This document shows positions 26,602 to 34,542 of a DNA stretch of 64,000 nt, piece after piece. The notes below the pieces were generated by a model. The model was not told where the DNA came from, made no database searches, and saw only the letters and a list, made by a program, of their open reading frames with translations. The translations under genes were made by a program, and so were the position numbers. Location of the stretch: contig CAMJGE010000005.1 in the NCBI GenBank assembly GCA_946405145.1, forward strand, positions 82,276-146,275. The letters run 5' to 3'. The DNA comes from an uncultured Prevotella sp. GTDB taxonomy: Bacteria; Bacteroidota; Bacteroidia; Bacteroidales; Bacteroidaceae. The first letter of the stretch is position 1, and each line of letters opens with the position of its first letter.

Positions 26602-28239
26602 ATGGAAAAAAGTGCATTGCAAATCGCGAGAGCCGCTTATCAGCCAAAGCTGCCAAAGGCTCTTCAGGGTGCTGTAAAAATCAAAGAGGGTAAGGCTACC
26701 CAGAGTGTAGGTGATCAGGAAGATATTAAGAAGCTGTTCCCCAATACCTACGGAATGCCTATCGTAGAGTTTGAGCCCGCCACAGAGGCTAACAACAAGA
26801 AGATGAACGTTGGTATCATCCTGTCAGGTGGTCAGGCTCCTGGCGGACACAACGTGATTACCGGTCTCTTCGACCAGATTAAGAAGCTGAACCCTGAGAA
26901 CCGTCTTTTCGGTTTCATCCTGGGTCCTGGCGGTTTGGTTGACCACAATTACATGGAGCTGACTCCAGAGGTCATCGACGAGTATCGTAACACTGGTGGT
27001 TTCGATATGATCGGTTCTGGTCGTACCAAGCTCGAGAAGGTTGACCAGTTTGAGAAGGGTCTGGAGATTATCCGTGAGCTCGACATCAAGGCTATCGTGA
27101 TTATCGGTGGTGATGACTCCAATACAAATGCCTGTGTGCTGGCTGAGTACTATGCAGCTAAGAACTATGGTGTACAGGTGATCGGTTGCCCAAAGACCAT
27201 CGACGGTGACCTGAAGAACGATCAGATTGAGACCTCTTTCGGTTTCGATACAGCATGTAAGACTTACTCTGAGCTGATCGGTAACATCGAGCGTGACTGT
27301 AACTCAGCCCGCAAGTACTGGCACTTCATCAAGGTGATGGGCCGCTCTGCTTCTCATATCGCTCTCGAGTGCGCGCTGCAGACACAGCCTAACATCTGTC
27401 TGATCTCAGAGGAGATCGAGCAGAAGGGTATGAGCCTCGATGATATCGTAGATTATATCGCTAACGCTGTAGCAGCACGTGCTGCTGATGGTAACAACTT
27501 CGGTACAGTTATCATCCCTGAGGGTGTGATCGAATTCATTCCTGCTATCAAGAAGCTGATTGCTCAGTTGAACGACGTACTGGCTATGCCTGAAGCTAAG
27601 AACCTCGACCGTCATGAGTCGATAGACTTCGTAAAGGCTCACCTCACCGAAGAGAACCTTGCTGTATTCAATAGCCTGCCTACTGGTGTGGCCCGTCAGT
27701 TGGCTCTCGACCGTGATCCTCACGGCAACGTACAGGTATCTCTTATCGAGACTGAGAAGCTGCTCTCTACCATGGTAGCCCAGAAGCTCGAGAAGATGAA
27801 GAAGGAAGGCAAGTATGTTGGTAAGTTCGGTACTCAGCACCACTTCTTCGGTTATGAGGGCCGTTGCGCTGCGCCTTCTAACTTCGATGCCGACTACTGC
27901 TATGCCCTCGGTACATCAGCCGCTCAGCTGATTGCTAACGGCAAGACCGGTTATATGGCTATCGTTAAGAACACAACCGCTCCTGCTGAGCAGTGGATTG
28001 CTGGTGGTGTGCCCATCACGATGATGATGAACATGGAGAAGCGTGCTGGTGAGATGAAGCCTGTGATCCGCAAGGCTCTCGTTGAGCTTGACGGTGCTCC
28101 CTTCAAGGAGTTTGCTGCTCATCGTGACGAGTGGGCTCGTAAGACTGCATACGTATATCCTGGCCCAATCCAGTACTGGGGTCCCACAGAGGTATGCGAC
28201 CAGCCTACAAAGACACTGGCTCTTGAGCAGGCTAAATAA
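26602..28239 (+). CDS. Pyrophosphate--fructose 6-phosphate 1-phosphotransferase
   Basis: From ATG 26602 ([18 protein letters not shown]) there are 545 residues, the long form of PPi-dependent phosphofructokinase. It interconverts fructose 6-phosphate and fructose 1,6-bisphosphate using pyrophosphate in place of ATP. The nucleotide/PPi site reads IIGGDDSNT; Asp in place of the Gly of ATP enzymes is the mark of PPi dependence. [12 protein letters not shown] carries the catalytic Asp, and [15 protein letters not shown] is family-typical. Codon use is strongly biased and regular, as expected for a highly expressed glycolytic gene. The GH25 gene starts six bases after the stop. Confidence 0.93.
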   Translation: MEKSALQIARAAYQPKLPKALQGAVKIKEGKATQSVGDQEDIKKLFPNTYGMPIVEFEPATEANNKKMNVGIILSGGQAPGGHNVITGLFDQIKKLNPENRLFGFILGPGGLVDHNYMELTPEVIDEYRNTGGFDMIGSGRTKLEKVDQFEKGLEIIRELDIKAIVIIGGDDSNTNACVLAEYYAAKNYGVQVIGCPKTIDGDLKNDQIETSFGFDTACKTYSELIGNIERDCNSARKYWHFIKVMGRSASHIALECALQTQPNICLISEEIEQKGMSLDDIVDYIANAVAARAADGNNFGTVIIPEGVIEFIPAIKKLIAQLNDVLAMPEAKNLDRHESIDFVKAHLTEENLAVFNSLPTGVARQLALDRDPHGNVQVSLIETEKLLSTMVAQKLEKMKKEGKYVGKFGTQHHFFGYEGRCAAPSNFDADYCYALGTSAAQLIANGKTGYMAIVKNTTAPAEQWIAGGVPITMMMNMEKRAGEMKPVIRKALVELDGAPFKEFAAHRDEWARKTAYVYPGPIQYWGPTEVCDQPTKTLALEQAK

Positions 28240-28244
28240 GATTA

Positions 28245-29141
28245 ATGGTCAAGCGAAAAGTTGTCCGTCGTAAAGGCGTTGGCACTACTCATACATATCA
28301 CGGCCCAGGGCACAGGAAACGCCCTGGTGTCGTGATACGTTTTTTACAGAAGATTCCTTCCTGGGGTTGGTGGATCGGTGGTGCCACGATTGTTGGTCTT
28401 TATGTGTGGTTCTTCTACTACTTCTTCGTAGGACCCTTCGGCTTCCGCTGGCGTGCACTTTATGGTACTGTCAACTATCCTGATGGCTACGAGATTCATG
28501 GTATCGACGTGTCGCATCATCAAGGTCGTATCGACTGGGATGACCTGAAGGATAATGGCAGCATCAACCAGTGTCCTGTCCGCTTTGTGATGATCAAGGC
28601 TACAGAAGGAGCTACGCAGACCGACGAGAACTTTCGCGACAACTTCTATCAGGCTCGTGAACACGGGTTTACGCGTGGAGCCTATCATTTCTATAGTGTT
28701 CATACCCCCGCTTATCAACAGGCGGCTCACTTCATAAAAACCGTCAAACTGGAGAATGGTGACCTGCCCCCTGTGCTCGATGTGGAGCATAAGCCGAAGA
28801 ACCAGTCGGATGCCGAGTTTAAGAGTTCTGTTAAACTCTGGCTTGATATGGTGGAGCGTTACTATAAGGTAAAGCCAATCATCTATACCTATTTTAAATT
28901 TAAGACCCGCTATCTGAACGATACCATTTTCGATCAGTATCCTTATTGGATAGCCCACTACTATGTGGACTCATTGGAGTATCAGGGCAAATGGAAATTC
29001 TGGCAGCACACCGATGTAGGGCGGCTGCCAGGAATTAAGGGCAATGTTGATTTTAATATTTATAATGGTTCTTATTACGACCTTCGTCAGATGACCATCG
29101 GCTCTCAGGAGACCATTGGTGAGAAGGCTTATAGCGAATAA
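28245..29141 (+). CDS. Membrane-anchored GH25 muramidase
   Basis: The protein has 298 residues. A basic N-terminus (KRKVVRRKG) precedes one transmembrane helix at about 43-65 (WWIGGATIVGLYVWFFYYFF). The GH25 domain starts at about 85 with IHGIDVSHHQGRIDWDDL and continues with FVMIKATEGATQTDENF, RGAYHFYSV and LPPVLDVEH, so the Asp/Glu catalytic positions are present. Topology places the enzyme in the periplasm, attached to the inner membrane, where it would cut peptidoglycan. It is the second GH25 in the window but lacks the MORN region and repeat linker of the first. It ends three bases from the convergent thrC stop. Confidence 0.87.
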   Translation: MVKRKVVRRKGVGTTHTYHGPGHRKRPGVVIRFLQKIPSWGWWIGGATIVGLYVWFFYYFFVGPFGFRWRALYGTVNYPDGYEIHGIDVSHHQGRIDWDDLKDNGSINQCPVRFVMIKATEGATQTDENFRDNFYQAREHGFTRGAYHFYSVHTPAYQQAAHFIKTVKLENGDLPPVLDVEHKPKNQSDAEFKSSVKLWLDMVERYYKVKPIIYTYFKFKTRYLNDTIFDQYPYWIAHYYVDSLEYQGKWKFWQHTDVGRLPGIKGNVDFNIYNGSYYDLRQMTIGSQETIGEKAYSE

Positions 29142-29144
29142 GAA

Positions 29145-30506
29145 CTATTGCTTCATCAGGTATTGCTTGAAGTCAGCAAACTCCTTGCTCATGGGGACAC
29201 TCTGTTTCTGTCCCTTCATGAAGTTCTGCAGACGCTCTGGTATCTCTACATCGATACCAAGGATCTCGTCCACTTTCTCTTTGAACTTGGCAGGGTGGGC
29301 AGTCTCACAGAACACACCGACCTCACCGTCTTTCAGTCCGTCTGCCAATGCCTGATAGCCACAGGCACCATGAGGATCGAGGATATACTTCGTGTCCTCA
29401 TAGCAGCCACGCATCGTCTCTCTGATCTGCTCATCCGTATAGGTAGCACCGCTGATGAGTGAGCTGATACGCTGATGACTCTTGCCATAGAGGTCGTAGA
29501 TACGGGCAAAGTTTGAGGGATCGCCTACATCCATCGCATTGGCGAGTGTCTGCTTCGAAGGCTTCGGCTCGTATTTGCCGGTCTGCAGATACTTGTAGAA
29601 GATATCGTTGGCATTGTTGGCAGCGATGAATCGCTTGATGGGGAGTCCCATCTCATGGCCGAACAGGGCTGCACAGATATTGCCGAAGTTACCCGAAGGC
29701 ACACACATCACAAGTTCTTCAATTTTTACATTTTTACATTTTTGCATTTTTACATTTTCCTTCATGCGGGCATAGGCATTGAAGTAATAGAAGGCTTGCG
29801 GCAGGAAACGCGCCACGTTGATGCTGTTGGCAGAGGTGAGCTTCATGTGCTGGTTGAGTTCGGCATCCATGAAGGCACTCTTCACCAGCGCCTGACAGTC
29901 GTCGAACACACCATCCACCTCGATAGCGGTGATGTTCTTTCCCAATGTGGTGAACTGGCACTCCTGAATAGGAGAGACCTTACCCTTCGGATAGAGCACA
30001 TACACGTGGATGCCCTCAACACCAAGAAAACCATTGGCTACAGCCGACCCCGTATCCCCGCTGGTAGCCACAAGGACATTGATACTAGTATCCCTAGTAT
30101 TCCTAGTATCCCTAGTATCCCTAGGCTGCCTAGAATCACTAGTAAAATAGCGCAGCAGCCGTGCCATGAATCTGGCCCCCACATCCTTAAAGGCGAGGGT
30201 AGGCCCGTGGAAGAGTTCAAGGGTATAGATATTATCCTTTACCTGAACCACAGGACAGTCGAACGATAAGGTATCATAGACGATATCGTGCAGGGCATCA
30301 GGATCCACATCCTCACCAAAGAATGCACTGGCCACGGTGTAGGCTATCTCCTGAAAACTCATTTTCTCGATATTATCGAAGAATTCCTTCGGCAGTTTGT
30401 TGATATGCTCCGGCATATAGAGTCCGCGATCTTCTGCCAGACCTTTCACCACAGCCTTTTGAAGATCTGCTATGGGAGCTTTGCCATTAGTACTATAATA
30501 TTTCAT
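29145..30506 (-). CDS. thrC: Threonine synthase carrying two repeat-encoded inserts
   Basis: The protein has 453 residues. It is a PLP enzyme that converts O-phosphohomoserine to threonine. The PLP lysine is Lys107 in HGPTLAFKDVGARF, the phosphate loop is ATSGDTGSAVANGF, and VPSGNFGNI is conserved. Two stretches look inserted just before core strands: about 123-143 (QPRDTRDTRNTRDT, family A repeat) and about 249-264 (ENVKMQKCKNVKIEE, family B repeat). Both keep the frame and lie in likely surface loops. It is the last gene of the thrA-apgM-thrC operon, separated from apgM by a repeat-filled gap. Confidence 0.93.
   Translation of the reverse strand: MKYYSTNGKAPIADLQKAVVKGLAEDRGLYMPEHINKLPKEFFDNIEKMSFQEIAYTVASAFFGEDVDPDALHDIVYDTLSFDCPVVQVKDNIYTLELFHGPTLAFKDVGARFMARLLRYFTSDSRQPRDTRDTRNTRDTSINVLVATSGDTGSAVANGFLGVEGIHVYVLYPKGKVSPIQECQFTTLGKNITAIEVDGVFDDCQALVKSAFMDAELNQHMKLTSANSINVARFLPQAFYYFNAYARMKENVKMQKCKNVKIEELVMCVPSGNFGNICAALFGHEMGLPIKRFIAANNANDIFYKYLQTGKYEPKPSKQTLANAMDVGDPSNFARIYDLYGKSHQRISSLISGATYTDEQIRETMRGCYEDTKYILDPHGACGYQALADGLKDGEVGVFCETAHPAKFKEKVDEILGIDVEIPERLQNFMKGQKQSVPMSKEFADFKQYLMKQ
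29722..29758 (-). repeat. Family B 8-bp repeat inside thrC, copy B1
   Basis: Reading the coding strand, four units of the type AATGTAAA run in tandem with 8-bp phase. One unit reads TGC where the consensus has TGT, turning an in-frame ATG TAA into ATG CAA, so the gene stays open. The encoded peptide is NVKMQKCKNVK. Confidence 0.85.
30085..30142 (-). repeat. Family A 9-bp CTAG tandem repeat, copy A3 (thrC loop)
   Basis: CTAG starts at 30085, 30094, 30103, 30112, 30121, 30130 and 30139, seven copies exactly 9 bp apart. The coding-strand frame is ACT AGG GAT, giving Thr-Arg-Asp. Relative to transcription, the unit is inverted compared with copies A1 and A2. Confidence 0.92.
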
Positions 30507-30510
30507 ATAT

Positions 30511-30606
30511 TCAATAATTTAAAAATTTAATAATGTAACAATGTAATAATTATTTTTTGCATACGCAATTTTTACATTTTCTAATTTTTACATTTTTACA
30601 TTGTTC
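30511..30606 (-). repeat. Family B intergenic element between apgM and thrC, copy B2
   Basis: In the direction of transcription: AATGTAAA units, then ATTGCGT, an AT-rich centre, then TTACATTATTAAATTTTT. It matches the pheT-yebC gap (40249-40330) in the same order and the same orientation to transcription. The apgM stop codon lies within its first units, so the C-terminal NVKM is repeat-encoded. Confidence 0.82.
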
Positions 30607-31892
30607 ATAAGTGTTTGCATAAACTCATTGAGTTTTAGCAAACCGAATGAACCACTCACGCAGCTTACTTCATCGTACTGCTGCACTTCGTCGGGCTCAA
30701 TGCCACGATACCAGATGAGGAAGGGCACAGGCTGTCCCACATGGATGCGTTGCTCCACTGGTGTCAGATGGTCGGGCAGCACGGCGATGCAAACAGGTTC
30801 ATCCCATGATTCCACCTTATTATATATAGGGGCTATCAGTCGCTGATCCAGATATTCGATGGTTTTCAGCTTCAGTTCCAGATCACCATCGTGCCCGGCC
30901 TCGTCGCTGGCTTCAACGTGTACAAACACGAAGTCGTCTTTCTCCAAAGCCTCGATCGCTGCCTGCGCCTTGCCTTCGTAGTTGGTATCAGCCAGTCCTG
31001 TTGCACCTTCCACCTCCACGATCTTCAAGCCAGCATAGTGACCGATACCGCGTATCAGATCGACAGCGGAGATGACGGTACCCGACTTAATCTCTGGATA
31101 TTGCTGTTGCAACGTCTCCATCGAAGGACGATAGCCGCCGCTCCAAGGCCAGATGCTGTTGGCTTGGCGCTCCCCACGCTTCTGGCGTTCCAGATTGAAG
31201 GGATGAGCAGCAAGCAGTTCCTGCGACTTCAGGATCATCTCGTTGATGAGATCGGCAGTCTGCTGAGGTGAGAGCCGATTAAGATTCCTAGAATCCCTAG
31301 AATCCCTAGAATCCCTAGGATTCCTAGAATATCCTAGATCTGCCTTTACCAGCAGTTCGCGCCACGCCTCATTGGGATGATCATGGGGTGGTGCACAGAT
31401 AATATGCTTATTGCCGCCCTTGATCACCAACAGATGACGATATTGGATGCCGGTGATGAATTTCACCCGTTCGCATCCCTCACGCGCATTGATGGGTTTG
31501 GCGAGGTTCTCATTCAGGTATTTAATCAGCACATCGGCATCTTCTGTCTCCAGATTACCACCGTTATGCGTGATGATCTTGCCGTCTTCGAGGGTGATAA
31601 TATTACAGCGGATGGCGAAGTCGTCATCAGCCATCTCGTAACCGATCGAAGCAGCCTCCAGTGGACCGCGACCTTCATAGACCTTATTCAGATCATACCC
31701 GAGAATCGCCGTATTCGCCACCTCACTACCTGGCGGGAATCCCTCAGGCACAGTGACGAGTCTGCCGCAGCGTCCTTCACGCGCCAGCTGGTCCATCATG
31801 GGCTTATGGGCATATTGCAATAAGGTCTTCCCACCGAGCCGCTCGACGGGAAGATCTGCCATGCCATCACCAAGTATAATTACTCGTTTCAC
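30588..31892 (-). CDS. ApgM-type phosphoglycerate mutase homologue; probable homoserine kinase of the thr operon
   Basis: The protein has 434 residues from a GTG start at 31892 (KRVIILGDGMADLPVERLGG). It belongs to the alkaline-phosphatase superfamily as a cofactor-independent, archaeal-type (ApgM) phosphoglycerate mutase: metal and active-site regions IILGDGMAD, PPGSEVANTAILGYD, ATGLADTNYEGKAQA and LPDHLTPVEQR. No thrB is visible, and the gene lies between thrA and thrC. Genetic work in Bacteroides has assigned a homologue as the homoserine kinase, and I follow that; glycolytic mutase activity is the alternative. An insert at about 188-205 (YSRNPRDSRDSRDSRN) is encoded by the family A repeat, and the C-terminal NNVKM by family B. 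Confidence 0.83.
   Translation of the reverse strand: MKRVIILGDGMADLPVERLGGKTLLQYAHKPMMDQLAREGRCGRLVTVPEGFPPGSEVANTAILGYDLNKVYEGRGPLEAASIGYEMADDDFAIRCNIITLEDGKIITHNGGNLETEDADVLIKYLNENLAKPINAREGCERVKFITGIQYRHLLVIKGGNKHIICAPPHDHPNEAWRELLVKADLGYSRNPRDSRDSRDSRNLNRLSPQQTADLINEMILKSQELLAAHPFNLERQKRGERQANSIWPWSGGYRPSMETLQQQYPEIKSGTVISAVDLIRGIGHYAGLKIVEVEGATGLADTNYEGKAQAAIEALEKDDFVFVHVEASDEAGHDGDLELKLKTIEYLDQRLIAPIYNKVESWDEPVCIAVLPDHLTPVEQRIHVGQPVPFLIWYRGIEPDEVQQYDEVSCVSGSFGLLKLNEFMQTLMNNVKM
31288..31337 (-). repeat. Family A 9-bp CTAG tandem repeat, copy A4 (apgM loop)
   Basis: CTAG starts at 31288, 31297, 31306, 31315 and 31324 in exact 9-bp phase, with a sixth at 31334 (10 bp on). The coding frame is TCT AGG GAT, giving Ser-Arg-Asp. 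It sits before the conserved LSPQQTADLINEM helix. Confidence 0.9.
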
Positions 31893-31895
31893 TTC

Positions 31896-31916
31896 GTAAT
31901 AATTTTTACATTGTCA
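31896..31916 (-). repeat. Family B fragment between thrA and apgM, copy B3
   Basis: GACAATGTAAAAATTATTACG in transcription direction (21 bases, shown here only as one AATGTAAA unit plus an AT tail). It fills most of the 28-base gap and again points with transcription. Confidence 0.55.
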
Positions 31917-31920
31917 ATCG

Positions 31921-34383
31921 CTAGATATTAGCGATTGACATGATGTTTGCAAAGACACCGGCGGCGGTAACGGCTGCACCGGCACCATAGCCCTGAATCA
32001 GCATCGGGTATTCCTTATAGCGCTCAGTAGTCAGCAGCACGATATTGTTTGAGCCTTCCAGTCCGTAGAAGGGATGTCCGTAAGGCACCTCTTTCAACGC
32101 CACACTGGTCTTGAAGTTCGATGGATCGTTCTCGTCAGCTTCCATCGTGGCCACAAAGCGCCAGCGCTTATTGTCAGCTTCCAGCACCTTACGACGCGCC
32201 TCGAAGTCGGCATCCAACTCAGGCAGACGCTTCCAGAAGTCGTCGATGCTGCCTTCGAAGTAGCTGTCGGGCACGAAGAGATGCTTCTCTACATCATCCT
32301 GTTCCACCTTGTAACCAGCCTCACGCGTCAGGATCACCAGCTTGCGGATCACATCCGTACCACTGAGGTCGATACGTGGGTCAGGCTCAGAGTAGCGCTG
32401 CTCCTTGGCACGACGCACCGTCTCAGAGAAGGGCACATCAGCGGCAATCTCGTTGAAGATGAAGTTCAGCGTACCAGAGAGGATTGCCTCAATCTTCAGG
32501 ATCTTATCACCCGAGTTGCAGAGGTCGTTGATGGTACCGATAATTGGCAGACCAGCACCTACGTTGGTCTCGTAACGGAACCACACACCCTTGTCGCGGG
32601 CTGTCTGTTTCAGTTTCAGGTAACTGTCATAATCGCTTGATGCCGCGATCTTGTTGGCAGCCACCACACTGATGTTATGCTCCAGGAATGTCTGGTAGAG
32701 CGTTGCTATCTGTTTGCTGGCAGTACAATCCACGAAGACGGAGTTAAAGATATTCATCTTCACGATCTCATCGCGCATGTGCTCTGTATTGGCAGGATAG
32801 CCTGCACGCAGCACCTCCACGTAGTTGTCGAGGTTGATACCGTCACGGTCGAGTACGAAGTTGTCAACATCAGAGATACCAACCACATTCAGCTTCAGTC
32901 TGCGTGACTGCATGAGGAACTGCTGCTGGGTACGGATCTGCTCAAGCAGCATGCCACCCACTGTTCCGATACCGCAGATAAAGAGGTTGAGCACCTTGTA
33001 TTCCGACAGGAAGAAGGAGTCGTGCAGCACGTTGAGTGACTTACGCAGGAACTTGCCGTCAACCACGAATGAGATGTTCGTCTCTGAGGCACCCTGGGCA
33101 CAGGCAATCACGGAGATACCAGAACGACCTAACGTGCCGAACAGCTTTCCGGCGATACCTGGTGTCTGCTTCATGTTCTCACCCACGATAGCGATAGTGG
33201 CCAGACCACTCTCTACCTGCATGGGGAACATGGCACCTGTCTCAATCTCCTTGGCAAACTCGGCGTTCAGCACTTCTGCTGCAGCTGTGGCATCCTCGTC
33301 GCGTACACCGATAGAAGTTGAATTCTCTGATGAGGCCTGAGATACCATGAACACAGAGATACCCTTGTTGGCCAGTGTGGTGAAGATACGGCGGTTCACA
33401 CCGATGACACCCACCATGGAGAGACCCGTCACCGTAATCAGTGAGGTGCCCTTGATGCTTGAGATACCCTTAATGGGCTTTTCGTCATTCTCAATCTTCG
33501 ATTTGATGAGTGTACCCGGATGTTCTGGGTTGAAGGTGTTCTTTACCTTGATAGGTATATTCTTGACACAGACGGGATAGATGGTCGGCGGATAAATCAC
33601 TTTCGCACCGAAGTTACAAAGCTCCATCGCCTCTATGTACGACAGTTCGTTAATCGTATAAGCACTCTTGATTACCTTGGGATCAGCAGTCATAAAGCCA
33701 TCCACATCCGTCCAGATCTCAAGCACTTCGGCATTCAGCACAGCAGCCAAAATAGAAGCGGTATAGTCAGAACCGCCACGACCCAGATTGGTCGTCTCAT
33801 GGGTGTCACGGTCACGTGCCACAAATCCCGGAACAACATAGATCTGATTGTCGTTCAGCTCCTTGAAATTCTCTTTTACCAATTGGGTGGTCAGGTCGGC
33901 ATCAATCATGTGCTTACCCAGTTTCTTCTCCGTACGGATAAAGTCACGCGAGTTCATGCGCACACCATTCTTCACTAAAGCAGCTACGATGTTCGATGAC
34001 AGTCGCTCACCGTAAGACACAATGGCATCCTGTGTCTTCTCCGAAAGATCGTGAATCAGATAGACACCGAAATAGATACTCTTCAACTGCTCGAAGAGCG
34101 AATCTACTCTCTTGAATAAATTTTCGCGTTTCTGGGGATCGGTGATAATCGTGTCAATCATTTGATGGTGACGTTCCATCATGCCGTCAAACTCTTCACG
34201 ATAACGTTTATCACCTTTGAGGGCCATTTGGGAAATAGCGATCAGTTTGTCAGTGATGCCGTCGAGTGCGCTTACTACTACAATGACAGGTTGCGTCCGA
34301 GCCTCTGCCTCCACAATTTTTTTCAAGCTAAGAATGCTTTTTACGGAACCTACGGACGTTCCGCCGAATTTCATTACTTTCAT
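31921..34383 (-). CDS. thrA: Bifunctional aspartate kinase / homoserine dehydrogenase I
   Basis: The start at 34383 gives 820 residues (MKVMKFGGTSVGSVKSILSL); an ATG four codons upstream is also possible. The N-terminal aspartokinase shows KFGGTSVG, VVSALDGITD and LGRGGSDYTAS. Two ACT-type regulatory regions follow in the middle (for example GVIGVNRRIFTTLANKGISV and LGRSGISVIACAQGASE, split across the domains). The homoserine dehydrogenase half begins near 465 with FICGIGTVGGMLLEQI and includes VAANKIAASSD and ETNVGAGLPIIGTINDL. It catalyses steps one and three from aspartate to threonine. Threonine feedback through the ACT regions is expected from the family. Confidence 0.95.
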   Translation of the reverse strand: MKVMKFGGTSVGSVKSILSLKKIVEAEARTQPVIVVVSALDGITDKLIAISQMALKGDKRYREEFDGMMERHHQMIDTIITDPQKRENLFKRVDSLFEQLKSIYFGVYLIHDLSEKTQDAIVSYGERLSSNIVAALVKNGVRMNSRDFIRTEKKLGKHMIDADLTTQLVKENFKELNDNQIYVVPGFVARDRDTHETTNLGRGGSDYTASILAAVLNAEVLEIWTDVDGFMTADPKVIKSAYTINELSYIEAMELCNFGAKVIYPPTIYPVCVKNIPIKVKNTFNPEHPGTLIKSKIENDEKPIKGISSIKGTSLITVTGLSMVGVIGVNRRIFTTLANKGISVFMVSQASSENSTSIGVRDEDATAAAEVLNAEFAKEIETGAMFPMQVESGLATIAIVGENMKQTPGIAGKLFGTLGRSGISVIACAQGASETNISFVVDGKFLRKSLNVLHDSFFLSEYKVLNLFICGIGTVGGMLLEQIRTQQQFLMQSRRLKLNVVGISDVDNFVLDRDGINLDNYVEVLRAGYPANTEHMRDEIVKMNIFNSVFVDCTASKQIATLYQTFLEHNISVVAANKIAASSDYDSYLKLKQTARDKGVWFRYETNVGAGLPIIGTINDLCNSGDKILKIEAILSGTLNFIFNEIAADVPFSETVRRAKEQRYSEPDPRIDLSGTDVIRKLVILTREAGYKVEQDDVEKHLFVPDSYFEGSIDDFWKRLPELDADFEARRKVLEADNKRWRFVATMEADENDPSNFKTSVALKEVPYGHPFYGLEGSNNIVLLTTERYKEYPMLIQGYGAGAAVTAAGVFANIMSIANI

Positions 34384-34448
34384 ATTTCTATGCAATTTAT
34401 CTTACCGCCGGTACCCCTGCTACAATGGGGGACTTCTCCAACGGCGCT
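34384..34448 (-). promoter_or_regulatory. Structured 5' leader of the thr operon
   Basis: The roughly 60-base leader folds into a nested hairpin: CGCCG ... CCCC-loop-GGGG ... CGGCG in transcription direction. I found no small reading frame rich in Thr/Ile codons and no T-run, so it is not a classical attenuator. Its role, if any, is unknown. Confidence 0.4.
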
Positions 34449-34480
34449 GCAAAGGTACGATTAAGTGAGCAAAATACCAA
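34449..34480 (-). promoter_or_regulatory. Promoter of the thrA-apgM-thrC operon
   Basis: Minus strand: TTG (34478-34480), 20-bp spacer, TACCTTTGC (34449-34457). Confidence 0.75.
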
Positions 34481-34542
34481 ATAAAAACATGTTTTTTTGT
34501 ATTTTCGAACATTTCTTTGTACCTTTGCCAAAAATATGAGCT

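Noticed and set aside
34384..34448. Threonine leader peptide upstream of thrA
   Set aside because: No ATG/GTG frame with Thr or Ile codons is present in the short leader, and no terminator follows.
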